NCBI RefSeq assembly: GCF_000968195.1
Contig: NZ_FO704550.1
Span: 2,604,001-2,668,000, forward strand
DNA length: 64,000 nt
Source of the DNA: Xenorhabdus doucetiae
GTDB taxonomy: Bacteria > Pseudomonadota > Gammaproteobacteria > Enterobacterales > Enterobacteriaceae
Direction: 5' to 3'
Position 1 is the first letter of the stretch. Each line of letters begins with the position of its first letter. Of this stretch, positions 15,801-24,347 are shown in pieces. A program made the position numbers and the translations under genes. The notes under the pieces are model-generated. The model did not search any database, was not told where the DNA came from, and saw only the letters and a program-made list of their open reading frames with translations.

Positions 15801-17171
15801 ATGGAATTATCCTCACTGACCGCTGTTTCTCCAATTGATGGCCGTTACGGCGATAAAGTCAGCGCACTACGCGCTATCTTTAGTGAGTTCGGCTTACTAA
15901 AATTCCGTGTGCAGGTCGAAGTACGTTGGCTGCAAAAACTGGCCGCGACACCAGAAATCAAAGAAGTTCCTGCTTTTGACGCTGACGCAAACGCTTACCT
16001 TGATGAAATCATTGCCCATTTCAATGAACAGGATGCACTGCGGATCAAAGAGATTGAGCGCACAACCAATCATGACGTTAAGGCGGTTGAATATTTTCTG
16101 AAAGAAAAAGTCGCGCCTGTCCCTGCCCTGCATCACGTGGCAGAATTTATTCACTTTGCCTGCACATCAGAAGATATCAATAACCTGTCACATGCCTTGA
16201 TGCTTAAAACCGCCCGTGAGGAAGTTTTGCTGCCGCTGTGGCGTCAATTGATCGATACCCTGACCCGCATGGCACATGACTATCGCAAGCTGCCACTGTT
16301 ATCGCGCACACACGGTCAACCCGCCACGCCGTCTACGGTTGGCAAAGAATTTGCTAACGTGGCCTATCGTATGGAGCGCCAATTCCGCCAGCTTGGGCAG
16401 GTAGACATTCTGGGTAAAATCAACGGGGCGGTGGGTAACTACAATGCGCACTTGTCCGCTTACCCACACGTTGACTGGCACCAATTCAGTGAGTCATTTG
16501 TGACCTCTTTGGGTATCCAGTGGAATCCGTATACCACTCAGATTGAACCTCATGATTACATTGCAGAGTTGTTTGATTGTGTGGCACGTTTCAATACCAT
16601 CCTCATTGATTTTGATCGCGATATCTGGGGCTATATCGCCTTGAATCATTTCAAACAAAAAACCGTTGCCGGAGAAATTGGTTCTTCTACGATGCCACAT
16701 AAAGTCAATCCGATTGATTTCGAAAACTCAGAAGGCAATCTGGGATTGGCCAATGCGGTGCTGGGGCATCTTGCCGGCAAACTTCCTGTCTCCCGCTGGC
16801 AGCGTGACCTGACGGATTCAACAGTACTGCGCAATCTGGGCGTCGGTCTGGGATATGCCCTGATTGCTTATCAATCCACGATGAAAGGGTTGAATAAGCT
16901 GGAAGTCAATGAACAGCATTTACTGAATGAACTGGACAACAATTGGGAAGTCTTGGCTGAGCCTATCCAGACGGTTATGCGCCGTTATGGTATTGAAAAA
17001 CCGTATGAAAAATTGAAAGAACTGACGCGTGGTAAACGGGTTGATGCCGAAGGCATGAAAGCGTTTATTGATGGCCTTCAACTGCCTGAAGCGGAAAAAG
17101 AACGCCTTAAAACCATGACGCCAGCAAATTACATTGGATACGCGACTTCACTGGTTGACCAGTTAAAATAA
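15801..17171 (+). CDS. purB: Adenylosuccinate lyase
   Basis: Catalyses two beta-eliminations of fumarate in purine synthesis: SAICAR to AICAR and adenylosuccinate to AMP. 456 residues, the same as E. coli. Fumarase/aspartase superfamily signature GSSTMPHKVNP is present at about residue 295, together with RTHGQPATPST (catalytic histidine) and TSEDINNLSH. The ATG at 15801 is chosen by alignment and by CGGGAG at 15785-15790; the upstream TTG extension at 15771 lacks homology. A GC hairpin follows, then an IS630-type insertion that separates purB from phoP. Confidence 0.97.
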   Translation: MELSSLTAVSPIDGRYGDKVSALRAIFSEFGLLKFRVQVEVRWLQKLAATPEIKEVPAFDADANAYLDEIIAHFNEQDALRIKEIERTTNHDVKAVEYFLKEKVAPVPALHHVAEFIHFACTSEDINNLSHALMLKTAREEVLLPLWRQLIDTLTRMAHDYRKLPLLSRTHGQPATPSTVGKEFANVAYRMERQFRQLGQVDILGKINGAVGNYNAHLSAYPHVDWHQFSESFVTSLGIQWNPYTTQIEPHDYIAELFDCVARFNTILIDFDRDIWGYIALNHFKQKTVAGEIGSSTMPHKVNPIDFENSEGNLGLANAVLGHLAGKLPVSRWQRDLTDSTVLRNLGVGLGYALIAYQSTMKGLNKLEVNEQHLLNELDNNWEVLAEPIQTVMRRYGIEKPYEKLKELTRGKRVDAEGMKAFIDGLQLPEAEKERLKTMTPANYIGYATSLVDQLK

Positions 17172-17191
17172 CCTTTATTTAGTCATGTCAA

Positions 17192-17213
17192 TGGGCGGGT
17201 TTTATCCCGCCCA
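17192..17213 (+). terminator. GC-rich hairpin after purB
   Basis: Perfect arms TGGGCGGG (17192-17199) and CCCGCCCA (17206-17213) with a 6-base loop, 20 bases beyond the purB stop. The tail GTGTGATTTCC is only weakly T-rich. Confidence 0.6.
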
Positions 17214-17317
17214 GTGTGATTTCCACGCCTTAATTTCAATACCAGCCGCCAATCCCAGCAAACTTCCTGATCGTCGCATACCGTCACTTGAACACGATTA
17301 GATATATGATTCTTATA

Positions 17318-17341
17318 TATACCAATCGCCATTGAAGATGC
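17318..17341 (+). repeat. Left inverted repeat of the IS630-type element
   Basis: Begins TATACCAATC and ends TTGAAGATGC. Pairs with the inverted copy at 18401-18424, 20 of 24 positions identical. Confidence 0.9.
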
Positions 17342-17377
17342 TTGATTTCTTATCCAAACCCGATCATGCTTGCAATC

Positions 17378-18415
17378 ATGAAAATTCATCTGACACCAGA
17401 ACAAAAACGTGCCCTCGAATTGATGCATGATACCACTCGTGATAGTCGAGTCTGTGATCGCATCAAGGCCGTGCTTTTGGCGTCAGAGGGCTGGACAGCT
17501 CAGATGATTGCTCAGGCCTTACGTATTCATGAAACTACGGTAAGCCGTCACCTAAAAGATTTCATCGCGCAGGAAAAACTCACCCCCGAAAATGGCGGTT
17601 CTGAAAGCCATCTCTCTGCCAAACAAACCGCCGATCTGGTTGATTATTTGACGGCAAATTTGCTGCATACGACCGCTCAAATTGTGGATTATGTACGAGC
17701 TCGTTGGCAGGTGTCTTTCAGCGTGGGAGGCATGACGAAATGGCTTCACCGACAAGGTTTCAGCTACAAAAAGCCAAAGGGCGTTCCTCATAAATTCGAT
17801 GCGGATAAGCAGCAACAATTTATTGATGACTACCAGTCTCTGAAAGACCGGGCAGGTCAGAATGAACCTATCCTATTTATTGATGCGGTGCATCCTTCGC
17901 AGTCCACAAAGCTCAGCTATGGTTGGATGAAAGCGGGGAAAAATCAGGTAAAAGTGGTCGAAACCACCGGCAGTCGTACCCGTCTCAATCTTCTGGGCGC
18001 CCTCAATTTACAACGAATTGAAGACACCGTGATCCGTGAATACCCGAGTATCAATGCCGAAAATATCGCGTATTTTTTCGGCGCTATTAGAGAAACTTAC
18101 CCACTTTCGCAAAAAATTCATATTATTCTGGATGGGGCGGGTTACCACCGGGCAGAATTGGTGAAAGAGGTGGCATATGTCCTTAATATTGAACTGCATT
18201 ACCTACCGCCTTACAGCCCAAACCTCAATCCAATAGAGCGATTGTGGAAGTATATGAATGAGCAAGTACGTAACAATGTTTATTTTCCGGATGCGAAGAC
18301 ATTCCGTGAAACCCTTCGTCACTTTTTTCATGTCACTTTGCCAGAAAAAGCGAAAGAACTCACGACTAGACTGACTGACAACTTTCAGATTTTAAAACCT
18401 GCATCTTCAAGTTAG
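17378..18415 (+). CDS. IS630-family transposase
   Basis: 345 residues, typical for the family. N-terminal helix-turn-helix (residues about 20-60: SRVCDRIKAVLLASEGWT, then MIAQALRIHETTVSRHLKDF) binds the ends, followed by a second DNA-binding region (TTAQIVDYVRARW...GGMTKWLHRQGFSYKKPKG). The Tc1/mariner-type DDE catalytic domain shows LFIDAVHP (first Asp), HIILDGAGYH (second Asp) and PPYSPNLNPIERLWKY (Glu). No frameshift or stop is seen, so the enzyme looks functional. ATG at 17378 is chosen by similarity of MKIHLTPEQKRAL to relatives; ATG 17366 or TTG 17342 in frame are possible alternatives. Confidence 0.93.
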   Translation: MKIHLTPEQKRALELMHDTTRDSRVCDRIKAVLLASEGWTAQMIAQALRIHETTVSRHLKDFIAQEKLTPENGGSESHLSAKQTADLVDYLTANLLHTTAQIVDYVRARWQVSFSVGGMTKWLHRQGFSYKKPKGVPHKFDADKQQQFIDDYQSLKDRAGQNEPILFIDAVHPSQSTKLSYGWMKAGKNQVKVVETTGSRTRLNLLGALNLQRIEDTVIREYPSINAENIAYFFGAIRETYPLSQKIHIILDGAGYHRAELVKEVAYVLNIELHYLPPYSPNLNPIERLWKYMNEQVRNNVYFPDAKTFRETLRHFFHVTLPEKAKELTTRLTDNFQILKPASSS

Positions 18416-18424
18416 ATTGGTATA
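18401..18424 (-). repeat. Right inverted repeat of the IS630-type element
   Basis: Reads GCATCTTCAA ... GATTGGTATA on the plus strand, the inverse of the left end with four central mismatches. It overlaps the last codons of the transposase. Confidence 0.9.
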
Positions 18425-18643
18425 GAAGATAAATAAATTGTAAATTTATTTATTATTTCACCCTAACTGTTTGTTTTTAAATGAACCAATCATTAATATA
18501 CCAACAAAAGCTAAATAGTTACTATACTTAGCTTACGCATAATCATATATGTATAATTTTATTTAATCTTTATTGACGAAATTGATTACTTAGCTATTTT
18601 AAATTTATTTGATAAACATTACTGATTAGCATAAGGAATCATT

Positions 18644-19327
18644 ATGCGGATATTGATCGTTGAAGATAACGCATTACTTCGCCATCACTTAACCGTACAA
18701 CTGCGGGATATTGGGCATCAGGTTGATGCTGCGGAGAATGCCAAAGAAGCAGATTATTATCTCAGAGAGAGTCACCCTGATATTGCTATTGTCGATTTAG
18801 GGTTGCCAGGAGAAGATGGCCTGAGCATGTTACAGCGCTGGCGTAGTGAGCAAATTAATTTGCCTATCCTTGTTCTTACCGCTCGCGAGAGCTGGCAAGA
18901 AAAAGTCACCGTACTAAATGCCGGTGCAGATGATTATGTAACTAAACCCTTTCATCTGGAAGAAATTAATGCGCGCATACAAGCTTTAATGCGGCGCAAT
19001 AGTGGCTTGGCCTCACAACTCATTGAAATATTGCCATTTTCAATCAACCTTTCAAGAAAAGAGTTTTTTATCAATGATACCAATATTAAATTGACTGCCT
19101 TTGAATACACCATTATCGAAACCTTAATGCGCAATAATGGCAAGGTTGTCAGTAAAGAAACACTCATGCGCCAATTGTACCCAGACGCTGAATTACGTGA
19201 AAGTCATACCATTGATGTATTAATGGGGCGTCTGAGGAAAAAGATATTGAATGAATGGCCGAAAGAGGTCATTGTTACTGTGCGTGGCCAAGGATATCGT
19301 TTCGATGTGAAATCTCATGATGCTTAA
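18644..19327 (+). CDS. phoP: PhoP, OmpR-family response regulator
   Basis: Transcription factor of the PhoPQ system that responds to low Mg2+, acid and cationic peptides in relatives and controls lipid A modification and virulence genes. 227 residues (E. coli 223). The receiver domain is at residues 1-115 with acidic Glu7-Asp8, phospho-acceptor Asp51 (IAIVDLGLPGEDG), Thr79 region (LTAR) and Lys101 (YVTKPF). The winged helix DNA-binding domain ends with ESHTIDVLMGRLRKKI and TVRGQGYRF. ATG at 18644 with AAGGA (18634-18638). It overlaps phoQ by 11 bases. The 219 bases between the IS630 element and phoP hold its promoter; a PhoP box could not be identified with confidence. Confidence 0.96.
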   Translation: MRILIVEDNALLRHHLTVQLRDIGHQVDAAENAKEADYYLRESHPDIAIVDLGLPGEDGLSMLQRWRSEQINLPILVLTARESWQEKVTVLNAGADDYVTKPFHLEEINARIQALMRRNSGLASQLIEILPFSINLSRKEFFINDTNIKLTAFEYTIIETLMRNNGKVVSKETLMRQLYPDAELRESHTIDVLMGRLRKKILNEWPKEVIVTVRGQGYRFDVKSHDA

Positions 19328-20783
19328 GTTCTCTGAAAAACCTTTTTCCTTGAGAACTCGGTTTCTCATGGCTACGGCGGCTATTATTCTCGCACTGACG
19401 CTCTCATATGGAATTGTTGCTATTGCCGGATATTTAGTCAGTTTTGACAAAACAAGCTATTCCATACTCCGTAGCCAAAGCAATCTCTTTTTCACATTAG
19501 CCAGATGGGAAAATAACAAGCTAGAAATCCTCGTTCCCAAAGATTTTTCCATGAATTACCGTTCATTAGCCCTAATCTATGATAATGAGGGAAATGTTCT
19601 TTGGCGCCAAAATAATGTACCTGAATTGGAAAGAATGATTGATCCTGATTGGCTGAAAAAAGATGGGTTATATACGCTAGAAGCGTATTTTAAAGAAAAA
19701 GGAGATTTTTTTTATAATCCAACCGCAACACCCAATCAAGATAATGCCGAAAAGGCAAAAAATGATAAGGATGTGTTATTAACCTACTCGGTTGCCGTAA
19801 ATATTTATCCTGCCACGGGTAAATTGCCTGCAATGACTATTGTGATCATTGATACCATTCCACAAGATGTACAGGAATCAGCAAAAGTATGGGAATGGTT
19901 CGGCTATGTTTTAATCGCCAATCTACTGCTAATCATTCCGTTAATTTGGTTGGCTGCTGACTGGAGCCTTAGGCCAATAAAATCCCTAATTACCCAGATC
20001 AGTTCACTCGAAAATGGCGAAAGGGAAAAACTGGACGAGAATCCGCCTACCGAATTAAAAGGGTTGGTCAGAAACTTAAACAACTTACTATTCAATGAAC
20101 GTAAACGTTATGCCAAATATCACACAACTCTCTCGGATTTAACCCATAGCCTGAAAACACCGTTAGCCGTATTGCAATCAACGCTACGCTCTATGCGCCC
20201 TCCACAAAAACTGACCATTGAACAAGCTGAACCTATTATGCTTGAACAAATTGACCGAATATCCCAACAAATTGGTTACTATCTGCACAAGGCCAATATG
20301 CGCAGCGATTACAGTTTGCTTTTGAGGCAAATTTCTTCTGTCCCAATCTTGCTGGATGGATTAATTAGTGCCTTAACAAAGGTATATCAACATAAAGGTA
20401 TCAAAATTACCCTGGATGTCTCTCCCGAAGTAACATGGCTGGGGGAAAAAAATGACTTTCTGGAAGTGATGGGAAACATTTTGGATAATGCTTGTAAATA
20501 TGGCCTGAAATTTGTCAAGGTCACCGCCACAATGGGAGAAAACGCGGTCACCATTATTGTCGATGATGATGGACTGGGAGTGCCCTCGGATAAGCGAGCA
20601 ATGATTTTCCAGCGTGGCTTACGGGCCGACACATTGCGATCAGGCCAAGGTCTCGGCTTGTCGATAGCGTCTGAAATTGTCGAGCAATATGAAGGTGAAA
20701 TCAGCATTGATGATAGCCCACTGGGTGGCGCCAGAGTCAGCGTGATATTTCGTGCCCAACACAATTCAGCTACCACTCACTAA
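19317..20783 (+). CDS. phoQ: PhoQ sensor histidine kinase with a degenerate acidic patch
   Basis: 488 residues (E. coli 486). Two transmembrane helices (about residues 17-38 and 193-215) flank the periplasmic PDC sensor domain; HAMP region about 216-265; dimerisation/phosphoacceptor helix with His277 in LTHSLKTPLAVLQ; ATPase domain with N box VMGNILDNACKYG, and G boxes VDDDGLGVP and GQGLGLSIASEI. These confirm an active kinase layout. In E. coli residues 148-154 form the EDDDDAE patch that binds Mg2+ and cationic peptides at the membrane; here the aligned residues read KNDKDVL, with two Lys and only two Asp. The flanking SVAVNIYPATGKLP and VIIDTIP are well conserved. ATG at 19317 or 19320 (second Met). 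Translationally coupled to phoP. Confidence 0.95.
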   Translation: MMLKFSEKPFSLRTRFLMATAAIILALTLSYGIVAIAGYLVSFDKTSYSILRSQSNLFFTLARWENNKLEILVPKDFSMNYRSLALIYDNEGNVLWRQNNVPELERMIDPDWLKKDGLYTLEAYFKEKGDFFYNPTATPNQDNAEKAKNDKDVLLTYSVAVNIYPATGKLPAMTIVIIDTIPQDVQESAKVWEWFGYVLIANLLLIIPLIWLAADWSLRPIKSLITQISSLENGEREKLDENPPTELKGLVRNLNNLLFNERKRYAKYHTTLSDLTHSLKTPLAVLQSTLRSMRPPQKLTIEQAEPIMLEQIDRISQQIGYYLHKANMRSDYSLLLRQISSVPILLDGLISALTKVYQHKGIKITLDVSPEVTWLGEKNDFLEVMGNILDNACKYGLKFVKVTATMGENAVTIIVDDDGLGVPSDKRAMIFQRGLRADTLRSGQGLGLSIASEIVEQYEGEISIDDSPLGGARVSVIFRAQHNSATTH

Positions 20784-20919
20784 CCGCAAATGCAATAACG
20801 ATAGCAATGAGGTAAGCGATTATTTAGCTCAGCCTCGAAATATTGCAACCAAATCTGATATCGTGGTTGACTATTCGTTATAATAGCGAGAAATTCACCT
20901 CTCACTTCAGGATGTCACC

Positions 20920-22041
20920 ATGGATTATCAGCTAAATCTGGACTGGCAGGCGTTTTTGCAAAACCATTGGCAAAAACGACCATTGCTGATTAAACAGGGT
21001 TTCCATCAATTTATTGATCCCCTTTCCCCCGATGAGTTGGCGGGACTGGCGATGGAAAATGAAATCGATAGCCGTTTGGTCAGTCAGAAAAATGGGCGCT
21101 GGGAAGTTTCCCACGGGCCATTTGAGACTTACGATCATTTAGGCGAAAAAGGCTGGTCTCTGCTTGTACAAGCCGTTGACCATTGGCATCTCCCCTCTTC
21201 TGCACTCATGAAGCCATTCCGTGTCCTGTCCGATTGGCGCATGGATGATTTGATGATCTCTTTCTCAGTTCCCGGCGGGGGTGTCGGCCCTCACCTTGAC
21301 CAATATGATGTTTTTATTATTCAGGGAAAAGGCCGCCGACGCTGGCGAGTCGGTGAAAAAATCCCGATGAAACAACATTGCCCTCATCCTGATTTATTGC
21401 AGGTTGACCCCTTTGAGGCCATCATTGATGAAGAGATGTTACCGGGCGATATCCTTTATATTCCACCGGGTTTCCCCCATGAAGGCTATGCGATTGAGGA
21501 TTCACTGAACTATTCAGTGGGATTCCGTGCCCCCAACTCCCGTGAATTATTCAGCGGATTTGCTGACTATATTCTGGCAAACGAACTCGGCAGCCATCGC
21601 TACAGCGATCCTGAACTGACATTCCGTGATAATCCCGCCCTGATTCAGACAAATGAGCTGGACACACTGCGTTCAATGATGCGTGAGCTGTTGGAACAAC
21701 CAGAAACGTTCCAAAACTGGTTTGGTGAATTTATCTCTCAATCGCGCCATGAACTGGATCTGGCTCCACCTGAACCGCCTTATGAGAGCGATGAGATTTA
21801 TGATTTGCTGAAACAAGGCGAAGAATTAAACCGATTGAGTGGCCTGCGCGTCCTGCGCGTCGGCGATCAGTGTTTCGTCAATGGCGAGTTGATGGATACG
21901 CCCCATCTCCATGCTGCTGATGCCCTGTGCCAATATGACAAAGTTAATGCTGAACTTCTGGGTGATGCCATTGATGATGTCCGATTTGTCAGTCTGCTGA
22001 CCGCCTTGGTCAATAGCGGTTATTGGTATTTTAACGATTAA
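20920..22041 (+). CDS. roxA: 50S ribosomal protein L16 arginine hydroxylase RoxA (YcfD)
   Basis: JmjC-type Fe(II)/2-oxoglutarate oxygenase that hydroxylates an arginine (Arg81 in E. coli) of ribosomal protein L16. 373 residues, the same as E. coli YcfD. The iron ligands are seen as HLDQYD (His125, Asp127) and FPHEGYA (third His near residue 187), inside the SFSVPGGGVGPHLDQYDVFI jelly roll. The C-terminal dimerisation and winged-helix part (HELDLAPPEPPY onward) is complete. ATG at 20920 with CAGGA upstream. Convergent with pepT, sharing a hairpin. Confidence 0.96.
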   Translation: MDYQLNLDWQAFLQNHWQKRPLLIKQGFHQFIDPLSPDELAGLAMENEIDSRLVSQKNGRWEVSHGPFETYDHLGEKGWSLLVQAVDHWHLPSSALMKPFRVLSDWRMDDLMISFSVPGGGVGPHLDQYDVFIIQGKGRRRWRVGEKIPMKQHCPHPDLLQVDPFEAIIDEEMLPGDILYIPPGFPHEGYAIEDSLNYSVGFRAPNSRELFSGFADYILANELGSHRYSDPELTFRDNPALIQTNELDTLRSMMRELLEQPETFQNWFGEFISQSRHELDLAPPEPPYESDEIYDLLKQGEELNRLSGLRVLRVGDQCFVNGELMDTPHLHAADALCQYDKVNAELLGDAIDDVRFVSLLTALVNSGYWYFND

Positions 22042-22061
22042 CTCAAACAGGTTAATCTGGG

Positions 22062-22089
22062 CAAAGGGGCAAAAGGAACGGCCCCTTTG
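22062..22089. terminator. Bidirectional hairpin between roxA and pepT
   Basis: Perfect 9-bp arms CAAAGGGGC (22062-22070) and GCCCCTTTG (22081-22089) with a 10-base loop, between two convergent genes. T-tracts are weak on both sides. Confidence 0.6.
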
Positions 22090-22116
22090 TCAGTGTGTTG
22101 ATTTAACCATTGATAA

Positions 22117-23361
22117 TTATTCAGATAATAGATTATTGCCGTGACTTACCGTCAATTCCGCAATCCGCATAATCACGTTAACGGCCTGCTCCATACTTTC
22201 CAGTGAAATAAATTCGTGCTTGCTGTGATAGTTATATCCCCCCGTGAAAATATTCGGGCAAGGGAGGCCGCGATAAGATAATTCTGCACCATCAGTACCA
22301 CCACGGTTCGGCTGGATTACCGGCTCAATATTACAATCCAGCATTGCTTGTTTAGCAATGGCAATAACATGAGGATATTTAAGCACCTCGCTATGCATGT
22401 TGTAATAATCGTCATCAATCGCCAATTCGATATAGCAGTCTGGATGCAATCCTTTGCCGACATTTTCCGCAATAGCCAGCATGTTTTTTTTGCGTTTTTC
22501 AAAATTGGCGCGATCAAAATCCCGGATGATGTAGTGCATCTCGGCACGCTCAACGGAGCCTTTTATACTCAGCAAATGATAAAAACCTTCATAGCCTTCT
22601 GTCTGTTCAGGCGTTTCCTCAACAGGCAGGGCATGATGAATTTGCGTTGCCAGTGTCAATGCGTTAACCATGACACCTTTGGCACTTCCCGGATGAGCCG
22701 TATTACCCACAATCTTGATTGTCACTGAGGCCGCATTGAAATTTTCGCATTCCAATTCCCCCACCCCGCCGCCATCAACGGTATAGGCCCACTCTGCACC
22801 AAAAGCCTCTATATCAAAATGGGATGCTCCCCTGCCAATTTCTTTATCTGGTGTGAACGCAATCCGAATATCACCATGTGGAATATTTTTCTGTTTCAAA
22901 CGCACCATTGCGGTAATGATTTCAGCGATCCCGGCTTTATCATCAGCACCTAACAGGGTTTTCCCGTCAGTCGTAATTAATGTTTGCCCCAACAAACGGT
23001 GTAATACCGGGAACATGACCGGCGATAACACTTCATCTCCTATCCCCAAGGCAATATCGCCGCCACGATAGTTTTCGACAATTTGAGGATTAACATGCCT
23101 GCCGGAAAAATCGGGTGAGGTATCGAGGTGGGCAATGAAACCAATGACAGGAACCGATGTTGCAGCATTGGCCGGCAAAGTTGCCATCACATATCCCTGC
23201 TCATTGAGAGTCACATCAGCAAAACCAAGCTGGATCAGCTCTTCGTACAATGCCTTGGCGAGATCCCATTGACCGTCACTGCTGGGAATAGTTTTAGCGG
23301 ATGATTTTGCTTGGGTATTAAATACACTGTATTTTAAAAAACGCTCTAATAATCTATCCAT
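22117..23361 (-). CDS. pepT: Peptidase T (tripeptidase) with the catalytic glutamate replaced by lysine
   Basis: M20-family aminotripeptidase of the cytoplasm that releases the N-terminal residue of tripeptides. 414 residues (E. coli 408) and colinear with it in numbering. The metal ligands and neighbours are kept: His78 and Asp80 (IAHLDTSPD), Asp140 (LLGADDKAG), Glu174, the Asp in YTVDGG, and the C-terminal NYHSKHEF histidine. The general base that should be Glu173 is Lys: the motif reads FTPDKEIG instead of FTPDEEVG, with codon AAA at 22843-22845 (minus strand), one transition from GAA. The reading frame is otherwise intact and C-terminally complete, with a short NNLLSE extension. The enzyme may therefore be inactive or altered. 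ATG at 23361 with GGAGG upstream. In E. coli pepT is anaerobically induced by FNR; no FNR site was assigned here. Confidence 0.93.
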   Translation of the reverse strand: MDRLLERFLKYSVFNTQAKSSAKTIPSSDGQWDLAKALYEELIQLGFADVTLNEQGYVMATLPANAATSVPVIGFIAHLDTSPDFSGRHVNPQIVENYRGGDIALGIGDEVLSPVMFPVLHRLLGQTLITTDGKTLLGADDKAGIAEIITAMVRLKQKNIPHGDIRIAFTPDKEIGRGASHFDIEAFGAEWAYTVDGGGVGELECENFNAASVTIKIVGNTAHPGSAKGVMVNALTLATQIHHALPVEETPEQTEGYEGFYHLLSIKGSVERAEMHYIIRDFDRANFEKRKKNMLAIAENVGKGLHPDCYIELAIDDDYYNMHSEVLKYPHVIAIAKQAMLDCNIEPVIQPNRGGTDGAELSYRGLPCPNIFTGGYNYHSKHEFISLESMEQAVNVIMRIAELTVSHGNNLLSE

Positions 23362-23401
23362 CTTTTCCTCCCTAAATAAGCTTTATCATAGTCAGCGTTT
23401 G

Positions 23402-23436
23402 CAACCTTATCCCGTGCACTGCGCGGGATAAGGTTG
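23402..23436. repeat. Long perfect inverted repeat between cobB and pepT
   Basis: 13-bp perfect arms (23402-23414 and 23424-23436, core CCTTATCCCG) around a 9-base loop. It could terminate cobB transcription before pepT (minus strand), but no T-tract follows (CAAACGC). Confidence 0.6.
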
Positions 23437-23515
23437 ACGCCTGCCATTTTGAAACACGGTTTAGTTCACGTGAATTCATTATGAAAAAGATGGATAGCGT
23501 CGGTATTGCGTCAAA

Positions 23516-24346
23516 TCAGCTTTTGCCTGCCTTCATTTGCTGAATTAAGGATTGAACATATTGGGTGACGATTTTACTGGCATGACCATAATGTTTTTCA
23601 TCAAACAGGTTTTCGACCTGACTCGGTTCAAGATTCAACTCAACAGTATGCGCTCCGGACAATTTAGCTTCATGCACAAAACCGGCTGCGGGGTAAACAT
23701 GACCCGATGTGCCGATCGCAATAAAAATATCGGCATCGGCTAAGGCAGAATAAATCTGTTCCATGCCCAATGGCATTTCCCCAAACCACACGACATGAGG
23801 ACGCAGTGGAGACGGAAACTGGCAACAATGGCAACGATCTTCCATCGTCAGATCGGTGACCCACTCAACCACCTGCCCGGACTGACAACAGCGGGCTTTC
23901 AGTAATTCACCGTGCATATGCAGGACACGGTGACTTCCCGCACGTTCATGCAAATCATCAATATTTTGTGTCACCAACAAAAAATGGTCACCCAGCTCGT
24001 GTTCGAGTTCCACCAGAGCATCATGTGCGGCATTAGGCTGGATCTGCGGTTGCCGGAGCTGCTCCCGGCGGGCATTGTAAAATGCCTGAACCAAGTCAGG
24101 ATCACGCTGGAAACCTTCTGGCGTCGCGACGTCTTCGACACGATGTTCTTCCCACAGGCCATCGGAAGAGCGAAATGTTCGAATGCCTGACTCAGCAGAA
24201 ATGCCTGCCCCGGTCAGCACCACCACATAAGGTTTTTCTGTTTTATTTGCCAATCGGATATCCCTGTAAAAGTTTTGTCTATGTAATCGCCGACGCCGTA
24301 ACCGTCTTATTCGGTAAAATTTGCTATGCCGATGAAGAACCCGCAT
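23516..24346 (-). CDS. cobB: NAD-dependent protein deacylase CobB (sirtuin)
   Basis: Removes acetyl and succinyl groups from lysines (for example of acetyl-CoA synthetase) using NAD. 276 residues. The sirtuin core has GAGISAESGIRTFR (NAD site), TQNIDDLHERAG, catalytic His145 in HMHGELL, and a zinc cysteine cluster (CCQSGQ ... CHCC). Tyr90 and Arg93 (FYNARRE) correspond to the E. coli residues that give desuccinylase activity. A very basic N-terminal tail of about 35 residues (RRLRRRRLHRQ) matches the long CobB isoform. ATG at 24346 starts one base after the lolE stop; a GTG at 24358 would overlap lolE and add four residues. In E. coli nagK separates lolE from cobB; it is absent here, leaving cobB directly behind lolCDE and probably co-transcribed. 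Confidence 0.94.
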   Translation of the reverse strand: MRVLHRHSKFYRIRRLRRRRLHRQNFYRDIRLANKTEKPYVVVLTGAGISAESGIRTFRSSDGLWEEHRVEDVATPEGFQRDPDLVQAFYNARREQLRQPQIQPNAAHDALVELEHELGDHFLLVTQNIDDLHERAGSHRVLHMHGELLKARCCQSGQVVEWVTDLTMEDRCHCCQFPSPLRPHVVWFGEMPLGMEQIYSALADADIFIAIGTSGHVYPAAGFVHEAKLSGAHTVELNLEPSQVENLFDEKHYGHASKIVTQYVQSLIQQMKAGKS

Positions 24347-24347
24347 G

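Larger units (their letters stand above)
17318..18424 (+). mobile_element. Complete IS630-family insertion sequence
   Basis: About 1.1 kb element bounded by imperfect inverted repeats: the outer TATACCAATC and inner TTGAAGATGC are identical at both ends (17318-17341 and, inverted, 18401-18424), separated by four mismatched bases, 20 of 24 matching. The ends abut TATA; IS630 elements insert at and duplicate TA, so one TA of each end (about 17318-17319 and 18423-18424) is likely the target duplication. It carries a single intact transposase gene. It sits between purB and phoP, genes that are adjacent in E. coli. Confidence 0.92.

Noticed and set aside
18425..18643. Possible PhoP box (GTTTA direct repeats) before phoP
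   Set aside because: Only loose TGTTTG and TTTAAATG matches near 18468-18485; spacing does not fit the GGTTTA-N5-GGTTTA pattern.
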